Shown piece by piece: positions 47,336-56,763 of a stretch of DNA of 64,000 bases. Below the pieces are notes generated by a model, which was given only the letters and a program-made list of their open reading frames with translations, ran no database searches and had not been told where the DNA came from. Within the stretch, counting starts at the first letter, position 1. Every line of letters begins with the position of its first letter. Made by a program: the position numbers and the translations under genes. The stretch covers positions 186,001 through 250,000 of the forward strand of contig CAVOTH010000004.1 of the NCBI GenBank assembly GCA_963699085.1. The letters run 5' to 3'. This DNA is from Bog-756 sp963699085 (GTDB lineage: Bacteria > Actinomycetota > Acidimicrobiia > Acidimicrobiales > RAAP-2).

Positions 47336-47339
47336 ATCA
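47323..47339. promoter_or_regulatory. Palindrome over the GntR start codon (candidate GntR operator)
   Basis: TGATAT-CTGAC-ATATCA, perfect 6-bp arms, overlapping the ATG of the GntR gene and 52 bp before the NtaA-like gene. The following stretch to about 47360 is AT-rich (ATTCTATATTTCAATAT) and probably holds the divergent promoters. Confidence 0.55.
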
Positions 47340-47390
47340 CATTCTATATTTCAATATCCGTCCTCCGTCAACGACCGGACAATTAGCGCA

Positions 47391-48744
47391 ATGGTGGTTC
47401 CGATGAAGCAGATGTCGCTCGTGGGGTTCATGCAGGCGGGGAACGCCACCGTCTACGCCGGGTCGTGGCGCCATCCGGCCACTGAGCACGGGTTCCTGCA
47501 GGCGGGCTACTACCAGAAGCTCGGGCGCACCCTCGAAGAGGGCTGCTTCGACATGATGTTCTTCGACGACCGCCTGGCCATGCCCTCCATCTACGGCGGT
47601 TCGGTGGCCGAGGCCGTGCGCCACGGCGCCCGCCCGGTCAAGCTCGACCTCACCATCGTGCTGGGCGTCATCGCCGGAGTCACCCGGTCGATCGGGCTGG
47701 GCGCCACCTACTCGACGACCTACTACTCGCCGTTCCACGTGGCCCGCACCTTCGCCACCCTCGACCACCTGACCGGGGGCCGGGCGGCCTGGAACGTGGT
47801 GACCTCGGTGAACGACAGCGAGGCGCAGAACTTCGGCATCGAAAAGGTCGCGGCCCACGACGCCCGCTACGACCGGGCCGACGAGTTCCTCGAGGCCACC
47901 ACCGGGCTGTGGGACTCGTGGGAGGACGATGCGCTCATCCTCGACCGGGCCGCCGGCGTCTTCGCCGATCCGGACAAGGTCCACGAGCTCAACTACGACG
48001 GCGAGTGGATGAAGGTGCGGGGGCCGCTGACGGTGCCGCGGACACCGCAGGGGCGGCCCGTTCTGATGCAGGCCGGATCGTCAGGGCGGGGGAGGGACTT
48101 CGCCGCCCGCTGGGCCGAGCTCATCTTCACCGGCGACCCCAGCATCGAGGTGGCGCGGGCCCACTACAAGGACCAGAAGGAGCGGATCGCCGAGGGCGGA
48201 CGTGATGCCGACTCGGTCAAGATGCTGCCCATGGCCTACACGGTGGTGGGGGAGTCGACCGCCCAGGCCCACGAGCGCGAGCAGATGTTCCTCAACGACC
48301 TGGTGGACCCGATGGCCTCGCTGACACTGCTGTCCGAGCTGATGAACTACGACTTCTCCGGACATGGCGCTCGACACCCCGATCACCGACGAGCTCATCG
48401 AGTCGGTGTCGGGTATCCGCGGGCTGGTCCAGAACCTCCGCGCCCACATCGGGGGGACGATCACCCTGGGCGACCTGGCCGGGCACCGGGCCACGCTGCT
48501 GCAGGGCCCGCGATTCGTCGGCACCGGTCCAGAAGTGGCCGACCAGATGGAGGAGTGGTTCGACACCGGCGCCTGCGACGGGTTCATCATCGCCGCCACC
48601 CACAGCCCCGGCGCCTACGAGGACGTCGTGCGGCTGGTGGTGCCCGAGCTCCAGCGCCGCGGCGTGTTCCGGGACCGCTACACCGGCGCAACCCTCCGCG
48701 ACACCCTCGGGCTCGCCCGCCCCGAGTGCGGCGCCGGTGCCTGA
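47391..48744 (+). CDS. NtaA/DszA-family flavin-dependent monooxygenase (frameshift near 48362)
   Basis: About 451 residues. The first frame has GSWRHPATEHGFLQAGYYQK, FDMMFFDDRLAMPSIYGGSV, GLGATYSTTYYSPFHVARTF, LTGGRAAWNVVTSVNDSEAQ and QGRPVLMQAGSSGRGRDFAA, all hallmarks of nitrilotriacetate/dibenzothiophene monooxygenases, which use FMNH2 from a separate reductase. The second frame holds the C-terminal ALLQGPRFVGTGPEVADQME to RRGVFRDRYTGATLRDTLGL. Start ATG 47391 or 47403; neither has a good ribosome binding site. First gene of the GntR-controlled rightward operon. Confidence 0.9.
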
Positions 48745-48751
48745 CCAATCG

Positions 48752-49959
48752 GTGCCTGACCGTCGACCCGGGCCCGCTCGCCGGGCTCCGCGTCGTCGAC
48801 GCCGCCACCCTGGTGGCCGGCCCGATGGTGGCCACCATGCTCGGCGAGTTCGGTGCCGAAGTCGTCAAGATCGAGCAGCCCGGCGCCGGTGATCCCCTGC
48901 GGACCTGGGGTCCGGCCAAGGACGGCATCGGCCTGGTGTGGAAGAGCGTCAGCCGCAACAAGCGCTGTGTCACCCTCGACCTCCGCCAATCCGACGGCCA
49001 GGACATCCTCCACCGACTCCTCGACGTGACCGATGTGTTCGTCGTCGGCAACCGCCCGAGCGCCCTCGAGCGCTGGGGCCTCGACTACGAGTCGGTCCAC
49101 GCCCTCCACCCTCGCCTGGTGATGCTCCACGTCAGCGGCTACGGCCGGGGTGGGCCGGCCAGCGACCGCCCGGGCTTCGGCACCCTGGCAGAGGCCATGA
49201 GCGGGTTCGCCCAGGTGGTGGGACAGCCTGACGGCCCTCCGACCCTCCCGCCCTTCATGCTGGCCGACGGGGTCGCGGCCCAGGCGGCGACCTGGGCGGT
49301 GATGATGGCGCTCTACCACCGCGACCTGCACGGCGGGACGGGGCAGCTCATCGACGTCAACCTGGTCGAGCCCCTGGCCCGCCTGATCGAGTCGTCGACG
49401 CTCGCCTTCGACCAGCTCGGCACCATCGCCGGAAGGGTGGGCAACCACCTGCCGGCCAGCGCCCCCCGCAACGCCTATCTGACGGCCGACGGCAAGTGGC
49501 TCGCCATCTCCAGCGCCTCGGCCAACATCGTCGTCCGGGTCTTCCGCTGCATCGGCCGCCCGGACCTGGCAGAGAATCCCGACTACGTGGAGCCGCTCGG
49601 CCGCCAGGCGCGGGGGACCGAGATCGACGCCATGGTGGGCGAATGGATCGCGGCCCGCACCCTCGACGAGGTGATGGCAGGTGTTCCTGGCCGCCGACGT
49701 GGCCGCCGCCCCCATCTACGACGCCGCCCAGCTCCTGGCCGACGAGCACCTGCGCTCGCGGGGGACCTTCCTACCGGTCGACGACCCCGACCTGGGTCCG
49801 GTCCGGGTCCAGGCGCCGCTGGCCCAGCTGTCGGAGACCCCCGGGCGCATCGACCACCTCGGCCAGGACCTCGGCGCCGAGAACGACGCCGTCTACGGTG
49901 GGCTCCTCGACATCACCCCCGAGCGCATCGCCGCCCTGGCGGCGACCGGCGTCATCTGA
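48752..49959 (+). CDS. CaiB/BaiF family CoA transferase, atypical active site (frameshifts near 48757 and 49680)
   Basis: About 402 residues. LAGLRVVDAATLVAGPMVAT with GEFGAEVVKIEQPG, NKRCVTLDLRQSDGQDILHR, SGYGRGGPASDRPGFGTLAE then AMSGFAQVVGQPDGPP. At the place of the catalytic Asp (seen as YD in the two other CaiB proteins here) this one has Gly in RPGFGTLAEAMSG. The C terminus VFLAADVAAAPIYDAAQLLA is in another frame. GTG at 48752 is the best start but needs a frame change within a few codons. Between the NtaA-like gene and CitE-like lyase it may form or use an acyl-CoA for the lyase. Confidence 0.85.
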
Positions 49960-49983
49960 TCACGCACGCAGACGGAGGCAACC

Positions 49984-50904
49984 GTGTACGAACCCCGAGC
50001 CCGACGATCTGAGCTGGCCACCCCGGCCAGCAGTGAGCGTATGTGTGCCAAAGCGCCCAGCTCCGGCGCCGATCTAGTATTCCTCGACCTGGAGGACGCC
50101 TGCGCCCCGGTGGTGAAGGAGTCCTCACGGTCGATCGTGGTCAACGCACTGGTCGGACAGGACTGGGGTCGAGTGGTGCGGGCCGTTCGGGTCAATGGTC
50201 TGGACACCCCGTGGTGCTACGGCGACGTCGTCGAAGTGGTCACCGGCGCCCGTGACGCCCTCGACGTGATCATCGTGCCCAAGGCCCGCACCGCCCGGGA
50301 CGTGTGGTGGTTCGACGTCCTGCTCACCCAGTTGGAGACCAAGCTCGGCCTGAAGCGGCGCATCGGGCTCGAGGTGCTGATCGAGGAGGCCGAGGGCCTG
50401 TCCAATGCCGCCGAGATCGCCCGATCGAGCGACCGGCTCGAAGCCATCATCTTCGGCGCCGGCGACCTTTCCGCGTCCATGCACGCCAGGGTCGACGGGA
50501 ACTTCGATCCGGTGGGGGAGTACCCCGGGGATTTCTGGCACTATGCCCGGGTGCAGATCCTGGCCGCGGCCCGAGCCGCAGGTATCGATGCCATCGACGC
50601 TCCCTTTCCGGCGTACCAGGACCCGGATGGCTACCGCCGATCGGCCACCCACGCCAGCCTCCTCGGCTACGACGGCAAGTGGGCGATCCACCCCGGCCAG
50701 GTCCCCATCGCCAACGAGGTGTTCGCCCCCACCGAGGCCGAAGTCAAGGACGCCGAGGAGTCCATCGCCACCTACCGGGCGTCGGAGGCCGACGGGGTAG
50801 GCGCCATCGGTCGGGACGGCCGGCTGGTGGACGCCGCCCACATGAGGTTGGCCGCCAACGTGCTGCACAAGGCCGAGATCGTCGCCTCCGAACGGGCCGA
50901 GCTC
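49984..50904 (+). CDS. HpcH/HpaI aldolase/citrate lyase beta-like (CitE-type) protein
   Basis: About 307 residues of a CoA-ester lyase fold: FLDLEDACAPVVKESSR (metal-binding acid), VRAVRVNGLDTPWCYGDVVE, IGLEVLIEEAEGLSNAAEIA, IIFGAGDLSASMHARVD and GYDGKWAIHPGQVPIANEVF. Such proteins cleave malyl- or citramalyl-CoA-like thioesters. GTG/ATG-type start at 49984 after CGGAGGCAACC. The reading frame does not stop before the next protein's domain: it continues through GTG 50905 into the reductase-like gene, so the boundary at 50904 is my choice from domain limits. Confidence 0.87.
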
Positions 50905-51968
50905 GTGACCGCGCCCGCCACCTCATCGCCCACCTACCGGGTCGTCCAGTGGGCCACCGGCAACATCGGGAGCCGCGCCCTGCGGGCTGTCATCGAACAC
51001 CCCCGCCTCGACCTGGTCGGGGTGCGGGTGACCAACCCCGACAAGGTCGGCCAGGATGCCGGGACGTTGTGCGGACTGGACCCGATCGGGGTGGCGGCAA
51101 CCGGCGAACTCGACGACGTCCTGGCTCTGCACCCGGACTGCGTCCTCTACATGCAGCAGGGCTACGACGTCGATGTGCTGTGCACGCTCCTTGGGCGCTG
51201 GGGTCAACGTCGTGACCACCACCGGTGGGTTCCACCACCCCGCGAACATGGAGCCGGGCATCCGCCAACGGATCGAGGACGCCTGTGCCAACGGAGGGAC
51301 CTCACTGCACTGCACCGGCGTCAGCCCGGGGTTCATCTCCGAGGCGATGCCCATAGTTCTCACTTCCCTACAGCGACGACTGGACCGCCTGCACATCGCC
51401 GAGTTCGCCGACCTGTCCAGCCGCGACTCCCCGGTGCTGCTCTTCGATCTCATGGGATACGGCAAGGAGCCGTCTTCCTTCGACCCGATGCGGTGGTCGT
51501 ACGGCGGCGAGTCCTTCGGACCCTCGCTCCGGCTCATCGGCGACGCGCATCGGGATGCCGCTCGACTCGATCGAGTCTTCCGGGGAGGTGGCGACGGCGG
51601 TCCGGGACATCGAGATCGCCGCCGGGACGATTCCGGCCGGCACGGTCGCCGGGCAGCGGATGAACGTCGTGGGCCGCCGCGGCGGCACCGAGCTGCTCAG
51701 CTTCAGCGCCACCTGGTACTGCTCGACCGAGATCGACGCGGACTGGGATCTGCGGCCGGGTGGATGGCACGTGACCGTCGAAGGTGACTGCCCCCTCGAT
51801 ATGGACCTCCGGTTGGACATCCCGCTGGAGCTGATGGCGGAGTCCACCCCGGGGTACACGGCCAACCGGGCCGTCAACGCCGTGCCCTTCGTGTGCGCGG
51901 CGGACCCGGGTATCCGGACGACGGTGGACCTGCCGCAGATCGTGGCAGACCTCGGATCAGGAGGATGA
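50905..51968 (+). CDS. Dihydrodipicolinate reductase-like protein (frameshifts near 51195 and 51550)
   Basis: About 355 residues. N-terminal Rossmann motif YRVVQWATGNIGSRALRAVI, LCGLDPIGVAATGELDDVLA; second frame NVVTTTGGFHHPANMEPGIR, CTGVSPGFISEAMPIVLTSL, FADLSSRDSPVLLFDLMGYG; third frame PAGTVAGQRMNVVGRRGG to the stop at 51968. The family (DapB-like N-terminal, often next to steroid or terpenoid genes in actinobacteria; related to diaminopentanoate dehydrogenase) has no well-defined role here. GTG start lies within a GTGA, as if it once overlapped the lyase stop. Confidence 0.8.
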
Positions 51969-51972
51969 CGGT

Positions 51973-52914
51973 ATGAGTGACGCAGCCACGAACGACGAGG
52001 GAGTGCTCGACCCTTGGGTGTCCGAGTGGATCGTGGCCAACCCGGAACGGTCGACACCGTTCGCCGACCTGGTGCCCGAGCTGCTCGAGTTGGCCCGAGG
52101 CGACTACGGACCACAACTTACCCAGGAGATCGACCACGTCGAGGATGACCACGTGGGGGATGTCCCCATCCGCATCTACCGCAACGACGGCGACCCGACC
52201 GGCCTGGTGGTGTACTTCCATGGCGGTGGTCACGTGATCGGGAGCATCGGGATCATGGACGGTGTGGCCCGGGAGATCGCCCACGCCTCGGGTGCCGTGG
52301 TGGTGTCCGTCGGCTACCGCCTGGCACCGGAGGACCCCTATCCGGCTGCCGTCGACGATTGCGCAGCAGTCACCTCGTGGGCGCTCGCCGAGTGCGGTCG
52401 CTTCGGTCTGCCGCCCTCCGCCGTAGCAGTGGCCGGAGAGAGTGCCGGAGGGAACATGGCCGCCGCGGTCGCGCTCCGGCTGCGGGACGCCGGCGGTGCC
52501 GCACCGGTGGGCCAGGTGCTCATCTACCCGGCCGTGTCCGGGTCGAAGATCCTTCCGTCACGGAAGGAGTTCAGCGGCCTTGTAATCAGCCTCGAGGCAG
52601 GCGAGGCCTACTGGTCGGCCTACAGCGGCGGGCGCGACCTCGACGACGACCCGTATGCCGCCCCGCTCTTCGCTCCGTCATTGGCCGGGTTACCTCCGGC
52701 ATTGGTGATCCTGGGAGGGTGCGACATGTTGCGGGACGAGGGACGCGCCTATGCCGAGCGACTGCGGGCCGACGGTGTCGACGTGGAGGAGGTCTGCTAT
52801 CCCGGTCAGCCTCATGGATTCATCAACTTCGGATTCCCAGCGGCCGCCCCCGCCTTCGAAGTCACCGGCAAGTGGTTGAAGCGCACGCTGCAGGAGGCCC
52901 GCCAGGAAGGCTGA
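51973..52914 (+). CDS. Alpha/beta hydrolase, HSL/GDXG esterase family
   Basis: Intact 313-residue esterase. Oxyanion YFHGGGHVIGSIGIMDG, VGYRLAPEDPYPAAVDDC, nucleophile GESAGGNMAAAVALRL, Asp in ILGGCDMLRDEGRAYAERL, His in QPHGFINFGFP. It has the same family layout as the broken gene at 1873-2784. ATG with AGGAGG at 51959, inside the end of the upstream gene. Last gene of the GntR-controlled operon; likely hydrolyses an ester or lactone intermediate, for example one made by the NtaA-like oxygenase. Confidence 0.93.
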   Translation: MSDAATNDEGVLDPWVSEWIVANPERSTPFADLVPELLELARGDYGPQLTQEIDHVEDDHVGDVPIRIYRNDGDPTGLVVYFHGGGHVIGSIGIMDGVAREIAHASGAVVVSVGYRLAPEDPYPAAVDDCAAVTSWALAECGRFGLPPSAVAVAGESAGGNMAAAVALRLRDAGGAAPVGQVLIYPAVSGSKILPSRKEFSGLVISLEAGEAYWSAYSGGRDLDDDPYAAPLFAPSLAGLPPALVILGGCDMLRDEGRAYAERLRADGVDVEEVCYPGQPHGFINFGFPAAAPAFEVTGKWLKRTLQEARQEG

Positions 52915-53044
52915 GCCTTCGGACCGCGCAGCGGGACAGGGAAGGAGTGGTCTGAACTTCTCCAGGAGTCGGACTGCGCGGTATCGCACGAAGGCCTAGG
53001 TTTGCGGCTGGCGGGTGCGTACCCGACCCGAAGAAGGAGTTGGG

Positions 53045-54880
53045 ATGGCCAGGCTGGCGGAGTCGTTCGATGTCGATCGCCGCCAGCCCGACGACGGTTC
53101 GACCGACGATGGGGTTCCGAGTCGGAGCACATGGAAGTCCTGGCTCGTGCTCGCCCTGCCGGTTGTGATCCTTACGGTTGGTGCTTGGAACTATCGGTGG
53201 GTGCAAGAGGACGCATTCATCAATTTCCGAATCATCGCAAACCTGCTGGCCGGACACGGCCCCGTCTACAACGTGGGTGAGCGGGTCGAGGTGTACTCCG
53301 ACCCCCTGTGGTTGTTCCTAGTCGCCGGTCTCCACGAGGTGACGCCGTTCCTGTCGATCGAGTGGCTGACCGTCCTGTTGGGGATCGGCTTCACCGTCAC
53401 CGGAGTGATCCTCGGTGGCCGGGCCATCCAACGGCTAGGTGAGTCTCGGGGGGAGGACCTCGTTATCCCGGTGGGTCTGCTGATCTTCTCCGTGGTGGCC
53501 GGCGTGTGGGAATTCACCACATCCGGCCTGGAGATGGGCATGGTCTTCGGTTGGATAGGACTGTCGTTCTGGCTCCTGGTGCGCACGGAACAACACCGGA
53601 ATTCAGCCCTGTGGTGTGCATTCGTGGTGGGTCTCGGCACGCTCATCCGTCCCGAGCTGGTGTTGATGTCGGGTGTGTTCCTCGTGGCCCTCGGCTTGGT
53701 GGTGGCGGCGCCGGGATGGAAGGGCCCGACAGCGTTGTGGCGGCGCTACGGCCTTCCACTCCTCGTAGCGCTAGCCCTTCCTGTTCTCTACGAGATCTGG
53801 CGCATGGCCTATTTCGCCATGGTCGTGGCCAACCCGGCCCTCGCCAAGTCCGGTGGTTCTGCATGGTGGTCCCAGGGTTTCATCTACCTCCGGAATTTCG
53901 TCATGCCATACGGTCTATGGATCCCGTTCCTCCTCGTCCTTCCATTTGCGGTGCCTCGACTGTCAAAGTGGTGGACGGCAGGTGACCGGATCGGTTTGGT
54001 CGTGCTCCTCACACCCCTCCTCGCCGGGATGGTCGATGTGCTGTACGTGGTTCACCTGGGAGGGGACTACATGCATGCTCGACTTCTCCTTCCGGCATTT
54101 CTGTCGATCTGCGTCGGCCTCTACGTCGACATCCGCCAATGTCGGTCGCTGCTGGCCGTCTTCTTTGTCGGTATTGCAATGTGGGCGGTCGTATGCGCGA
54201 GCCAGCTCCGCTGGAGCGTTCCGGATGTGGTGGTCTTCGGCTTCCGCGGAATCGGCACTTACCATGGGATCACCAACGAGCGGAGCTATTCGACACTCGT
54301 ATCCGGGAAGTCGCATCCGATCACCCTTGCCGACTATGGCAATCGCCCGTTGGACGACGAGTACCGCGCGGCAGCCGAATTGGCGCAACGGCAGGGTCGA
54401 CACCTGATGCTCGTCGTGAACAATCCCTTCAAGCCGTTCGCGGTGGCCGATATCAGGAATGCACGCCCAATTCTACCGTCACGCTTCGCCGTCAATGCCA
54501 CGACTATCGGGGTGAACGGGGTCGAATCCGGGCCGCAGGTGTACATCTATGACTCGCTGTCCCTCGCCAACCCGATCGGATCCCACACCAAATTGTCGGT
54601 CCGCGGTCGCCCCGGTCACGAAAAGGCGATCGGCACGGCGTGGATGATCGCACGCTTCGCCCCTGCGGGGGAGCAGTTTCCCGCCGGTTCACCTTCGACC
54701 ACCTCAGTCAACGCAGCCCGCCGGGCATTGTCGTGCAATCCTCTGCACTCCTACCTGAACGCCATCACGGCACCACTTAGCTTTTCATTGATGTGGTCGA
54801 ACATCGTGCACTCCATCGGGTACACCACGATGAGTTACAGCCCGACTCCGGATATTGCGGCCCGACAACTCTGTGGATAG
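53045..54880 (+). CDS. GT-C membrane glycosyltransferase, AftB-like
   Basis: 611 residues with a short cytosolic N terminus and about ten membrane helices (LVLALPVVILTVGAW, LVIPVGLLIFSVVAGVW, PLLVALALPVLYEIW, LLAVFFVGIAMWAVV). Near residue 55 QEDAFINFRIIANLLAGHGP and VYNVGERVEVYSDPLW, later TTSGLEMGMVFGWIGL and HLGGDYMHARLLLPA match the AftB arabinofuranosyltransferase pattern; the acidic pair in the first loop is the GT-C catalytic region. Known AftB caps cell-wall arabinan using a polyprenyl-phosphate sugar. ATG with AAGGAG. It stands alone between unrelated genes, so a cell-wall or glycolipid role is inferred. Confidence 0.85.
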   Translation: MARLAESFDVDRRQPDDGSTDDGVPSRSTWKSWLVLALPVVILTVGAWNYRWVQEDAFINFRIIANLLAGHGPVYNVGERVEVYSDPLWLFLVAGLHEVTPFLSIEWLTVLLGIGFTVTGVILGGRAIQRLGESRGEDLVIPVGLLIFSVVAGVWEFTTSGLEMGMVFGWIGLSFWLLVRTEQHRNSALWCAFVVGLGTLIRPELVLMSGVFLVALGLVVAAPGWKGPTALWRRYGLPLLVALALPVLYEIWRMAYFAMVVANPALAKSGGSAWWSQGFIYLRNFVMPYGLWIPFLLVLPFAVPRLSKWWTAGDRIGLVVLLTPLLAGMVDVLYVVHLGGDYMHARLLLPAFLSICVGLYVDIRQCRSLLAVFFVGIAMWAVVCASQLRWSVPDVVVFGFRGIGTYHGITNERSYSTLVSGKSHPITLADYGNRPLDDEYRAAAELAQRQGRHLMLVVNNPFKPFAVADIRNARPILPSRFAVNATTIGVNGVESGPQVYIYDSLSLANPIGSHTKLSVRGRPGHEKAIGTAWMIARFAPAGEQFPAGSPSTTSVNAARRALSCNPLHSYLNAITAPLSFSLMWSNIVHSIGYTTMSYSPTPDIAARQLCG

Positions 54881-55209
54881 CTTCTCGGACGCTGCATAGC
54901 GCCGTTGTCGATTTCCTTCCGCCACGACCTGTTCCGTGGTCGCTGACCGGCGGATCCGGGAAGCTCGCTTGCCTCGATAGAGAGATGGTGCCGTGGTGTC
55001 GGACGACCGACGTCCCGGGGGGGTTCGGCTGGCGTCACCGGCGCCGGATCCATCCCTGGTAGACGGCGTGCCGACTACGGCACATCTGGGTGTGTGAAAT
55101 CCCGTACAACAACATCTTGGGGAGATTCAGCGCGGCTCGGATCGGCTTCATTAGATTCGGACCGTGGCCGACGACCTCAGCGATGGTCAGGGTAACCGGG
55201 AGCTTGAGC
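54881..55209. other. Intergenic region, no gene seen
   Basis: 329 bp between the AftB-like gene and the serine hydrolase. Short open frames have no recognisable product. An in-frame upstream start for the hydrolase exists at 55090, so the right end may be coding or leader. Confidence 0.5.
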
Positions 55210-56226
55210 ATGACCTGGTCGAATTTCGCCGGGCACCCGGCGAGAAGTACCGCTTTCGCCTTGGTCGATCTCGCTGCTTCGCCGAACACCAGGAGCGCCT
55301 TCATCGACGCTGGGCCTGAAACGCGCTTCGAGATCGGCTCGATCACGAAGGGGCTGACCGGTATGTTGCTTGCCGATGCCATCGATCGCCGTGAGGTCTC
55401 CCTGGAGACCACGGTCGGTGACGTTGTTCCTGAGGCAGCAGGGACTGCCTTCGGATCGATCACCCTCCGGGAGCTGTGCACACATACATCTGGTTTGCCG
55501 CGGATGCCTGAGGGTCCACTCGCAGTATTCCGAGGGTTTCGCTTCCTTGTTCTAGGAACACATCCGTATCGCAAGATGACAGCACCGGACGTGTTGACGG
55601 TGGCAGCTCATCAGCGCCTTTGGGGCCGGGGTGAGTTCAGGTATTCGAACCTGGGCGGTGCTGTCCTCGGACAACTGCTCGCACTCGTCGCGGGAGCTGA
55701 GTACGGGCAGTTGCTGACCGAGCGAGTCCTAGTTCCGTTAGGCATGACCGCCACGATCGTGGCAAGCCCAGAGCAGCCGGCCCCTCCGGGCTGGTCATCG
55801 AGGGGCCGCCAGCGTCCGCCGTGGACCACTAAGGGCGGCTTCGCTCCGGCGGGCGGTGTCATCAGCACGCTTAGCGACATGATTGGGCTTTCCGTGGGCT
55901 TGTTGAATGGGTCGGCGCCAGGAAGCGGTTCATTGAGGCCAATCGAAGGCGTGGCGACCCCCGGACCCAATCGGGACAGCGGCATGTTCTGGCGTATCGA
56001 ATCGGACCCGGTCACAAACCGGAGAATGGTTGTACACAGCGGTCAAACCGGCGGATACTCATCCTTTCTGGGACTCACCGTCTCGGGTGGTCGAGCGATG
56101 ATTGTTCTGGCCAACGTCGCAGAAGCGAGCAGGCAGCAGCGAATCATCACAGGATTGGCACGCCACTTTGGCACCCGAGTCCCCTCCGAACCTGAAGATT
56201 CAGATGGTGACGAGCTCAGGGCATGA
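55210..56226 (+). CDS. Serine hydrolase of the beta-lactamase/PBP-like (class C) family
   Basis: 338 residues from the ATG at 55210 (GGGAG upstream); 55090 is an alternative that adds 40 residues. SxxK is in EIGSITKGLTGMLLADAI (Ser near 42), YxN in EFRYSNLGGAVLGQLLAL (near 144), and the third motif in VVHSGQTGGYSSFLGL (HSG, near 276). No signal peptide or lipobox is evident. These proteins act as esterases, D-amino-peptidases or transpeptidase-like hydrolases. Codon use is less GC-rich than in the catabolic genes. Stands alone. Confidence 0.88.
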   Translation: MTWSNFAGHPARSTAFALVDLAASPNTRSAFIDAGPETRFEIGSITKGLTGMLLADAIDRREVSLETTVGDVVPEAAGTAFGSITLRELCTHTSGLPRMPEGPLAVFRGFRFLVLGTHPYRKMTAPDVLTVAAHQRLWGRGEFRYSNLGGAVLGQLLALVAGAEYGQLLTERVLVPLGMTATIVASPEQPAPPGWSSRGRQRPPWTTKGGFAPAGGVISTLSDMIGLSVGLLNGSAPGSGSLRPIEGVATPGPNRDSGMFWRIESDPVTNRRMVVHSGQTGGYSSFLGLTVSGGRAMIVLANVAEASRQQRIITGLARHFGTRVPSEPEDSDGDELRA

Positions 56227-56258
56227 ACCCGGGGCCGCCCGTCCCGGATCACAGTAGA

Positions 56259-56519
56259 TCAGGCCGATGCGATGACCTCACCGAACTCGATGGCTCGTAC
56301 CGTCACGCCAGGTGCTTTGGCGCCTTCAGGAGGAGCGGTGGAGCGAGCCAGCTCTTCGGTCTCGAACACTTCGATCGAGATCCCTCGCACGTCGTCGACC
56401 GCTACGAAGTAGGCGCCAACGAATCCGGCAGCCTCCCGCAACCTTGGAATGACCTCGTCCAGCCCCCGCTTGGCCTCGCCCAAGTCGGCAATGTTGGCGT
56501 GAATCACTCTGGCGTGCAT
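56259..56519 (-). CDS. Small antibiotic-biosynthesis-monooxygenase-like (ABM fold) protein
   Basis: 86 residues: MHARVIHANIADLGEAKRGL, DEVIPRLREAAGFVGAYFVA, GISIEVFETEELARST. The alpha-beta pattern with a central AGFVGAYFV is typical of the dimeric ABM/EthD-like barrel. Function unknown. ATG preceded by AAGGAG. Converges with the serine hydrolase. Confidence 0.7.
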   Translation of the reverse strand: MHARVIHANIADLGEAKRGLDEVIPRLREAAGFVGAYFVAVDDVRGISIEVFETEELARSTAPPEGAKAPGVTVRAIEFGEVIASA

Positions 56520-56763
56520 TGCTGGTCTCCTTGGCTTGTTTGTTGAGTCATCACGTGATCTTGACATTGGCATCTACGAACTCCAGATCGACCAAGCTTT
56601 CCTTCCTCCTCCAGTCGGTCTGCCGGGACGTCTTCCGAGGTGTGAGACCTCCGCATCCAATGCTGCGAGCAGTACAACCGCCACGATCATGGAGCTCCGA
56701 TGGCATCATTCAGGTCGAAGAACTCAACAGCAGGCAAATGAGGCGTTCGGACAAGGGAGAACG

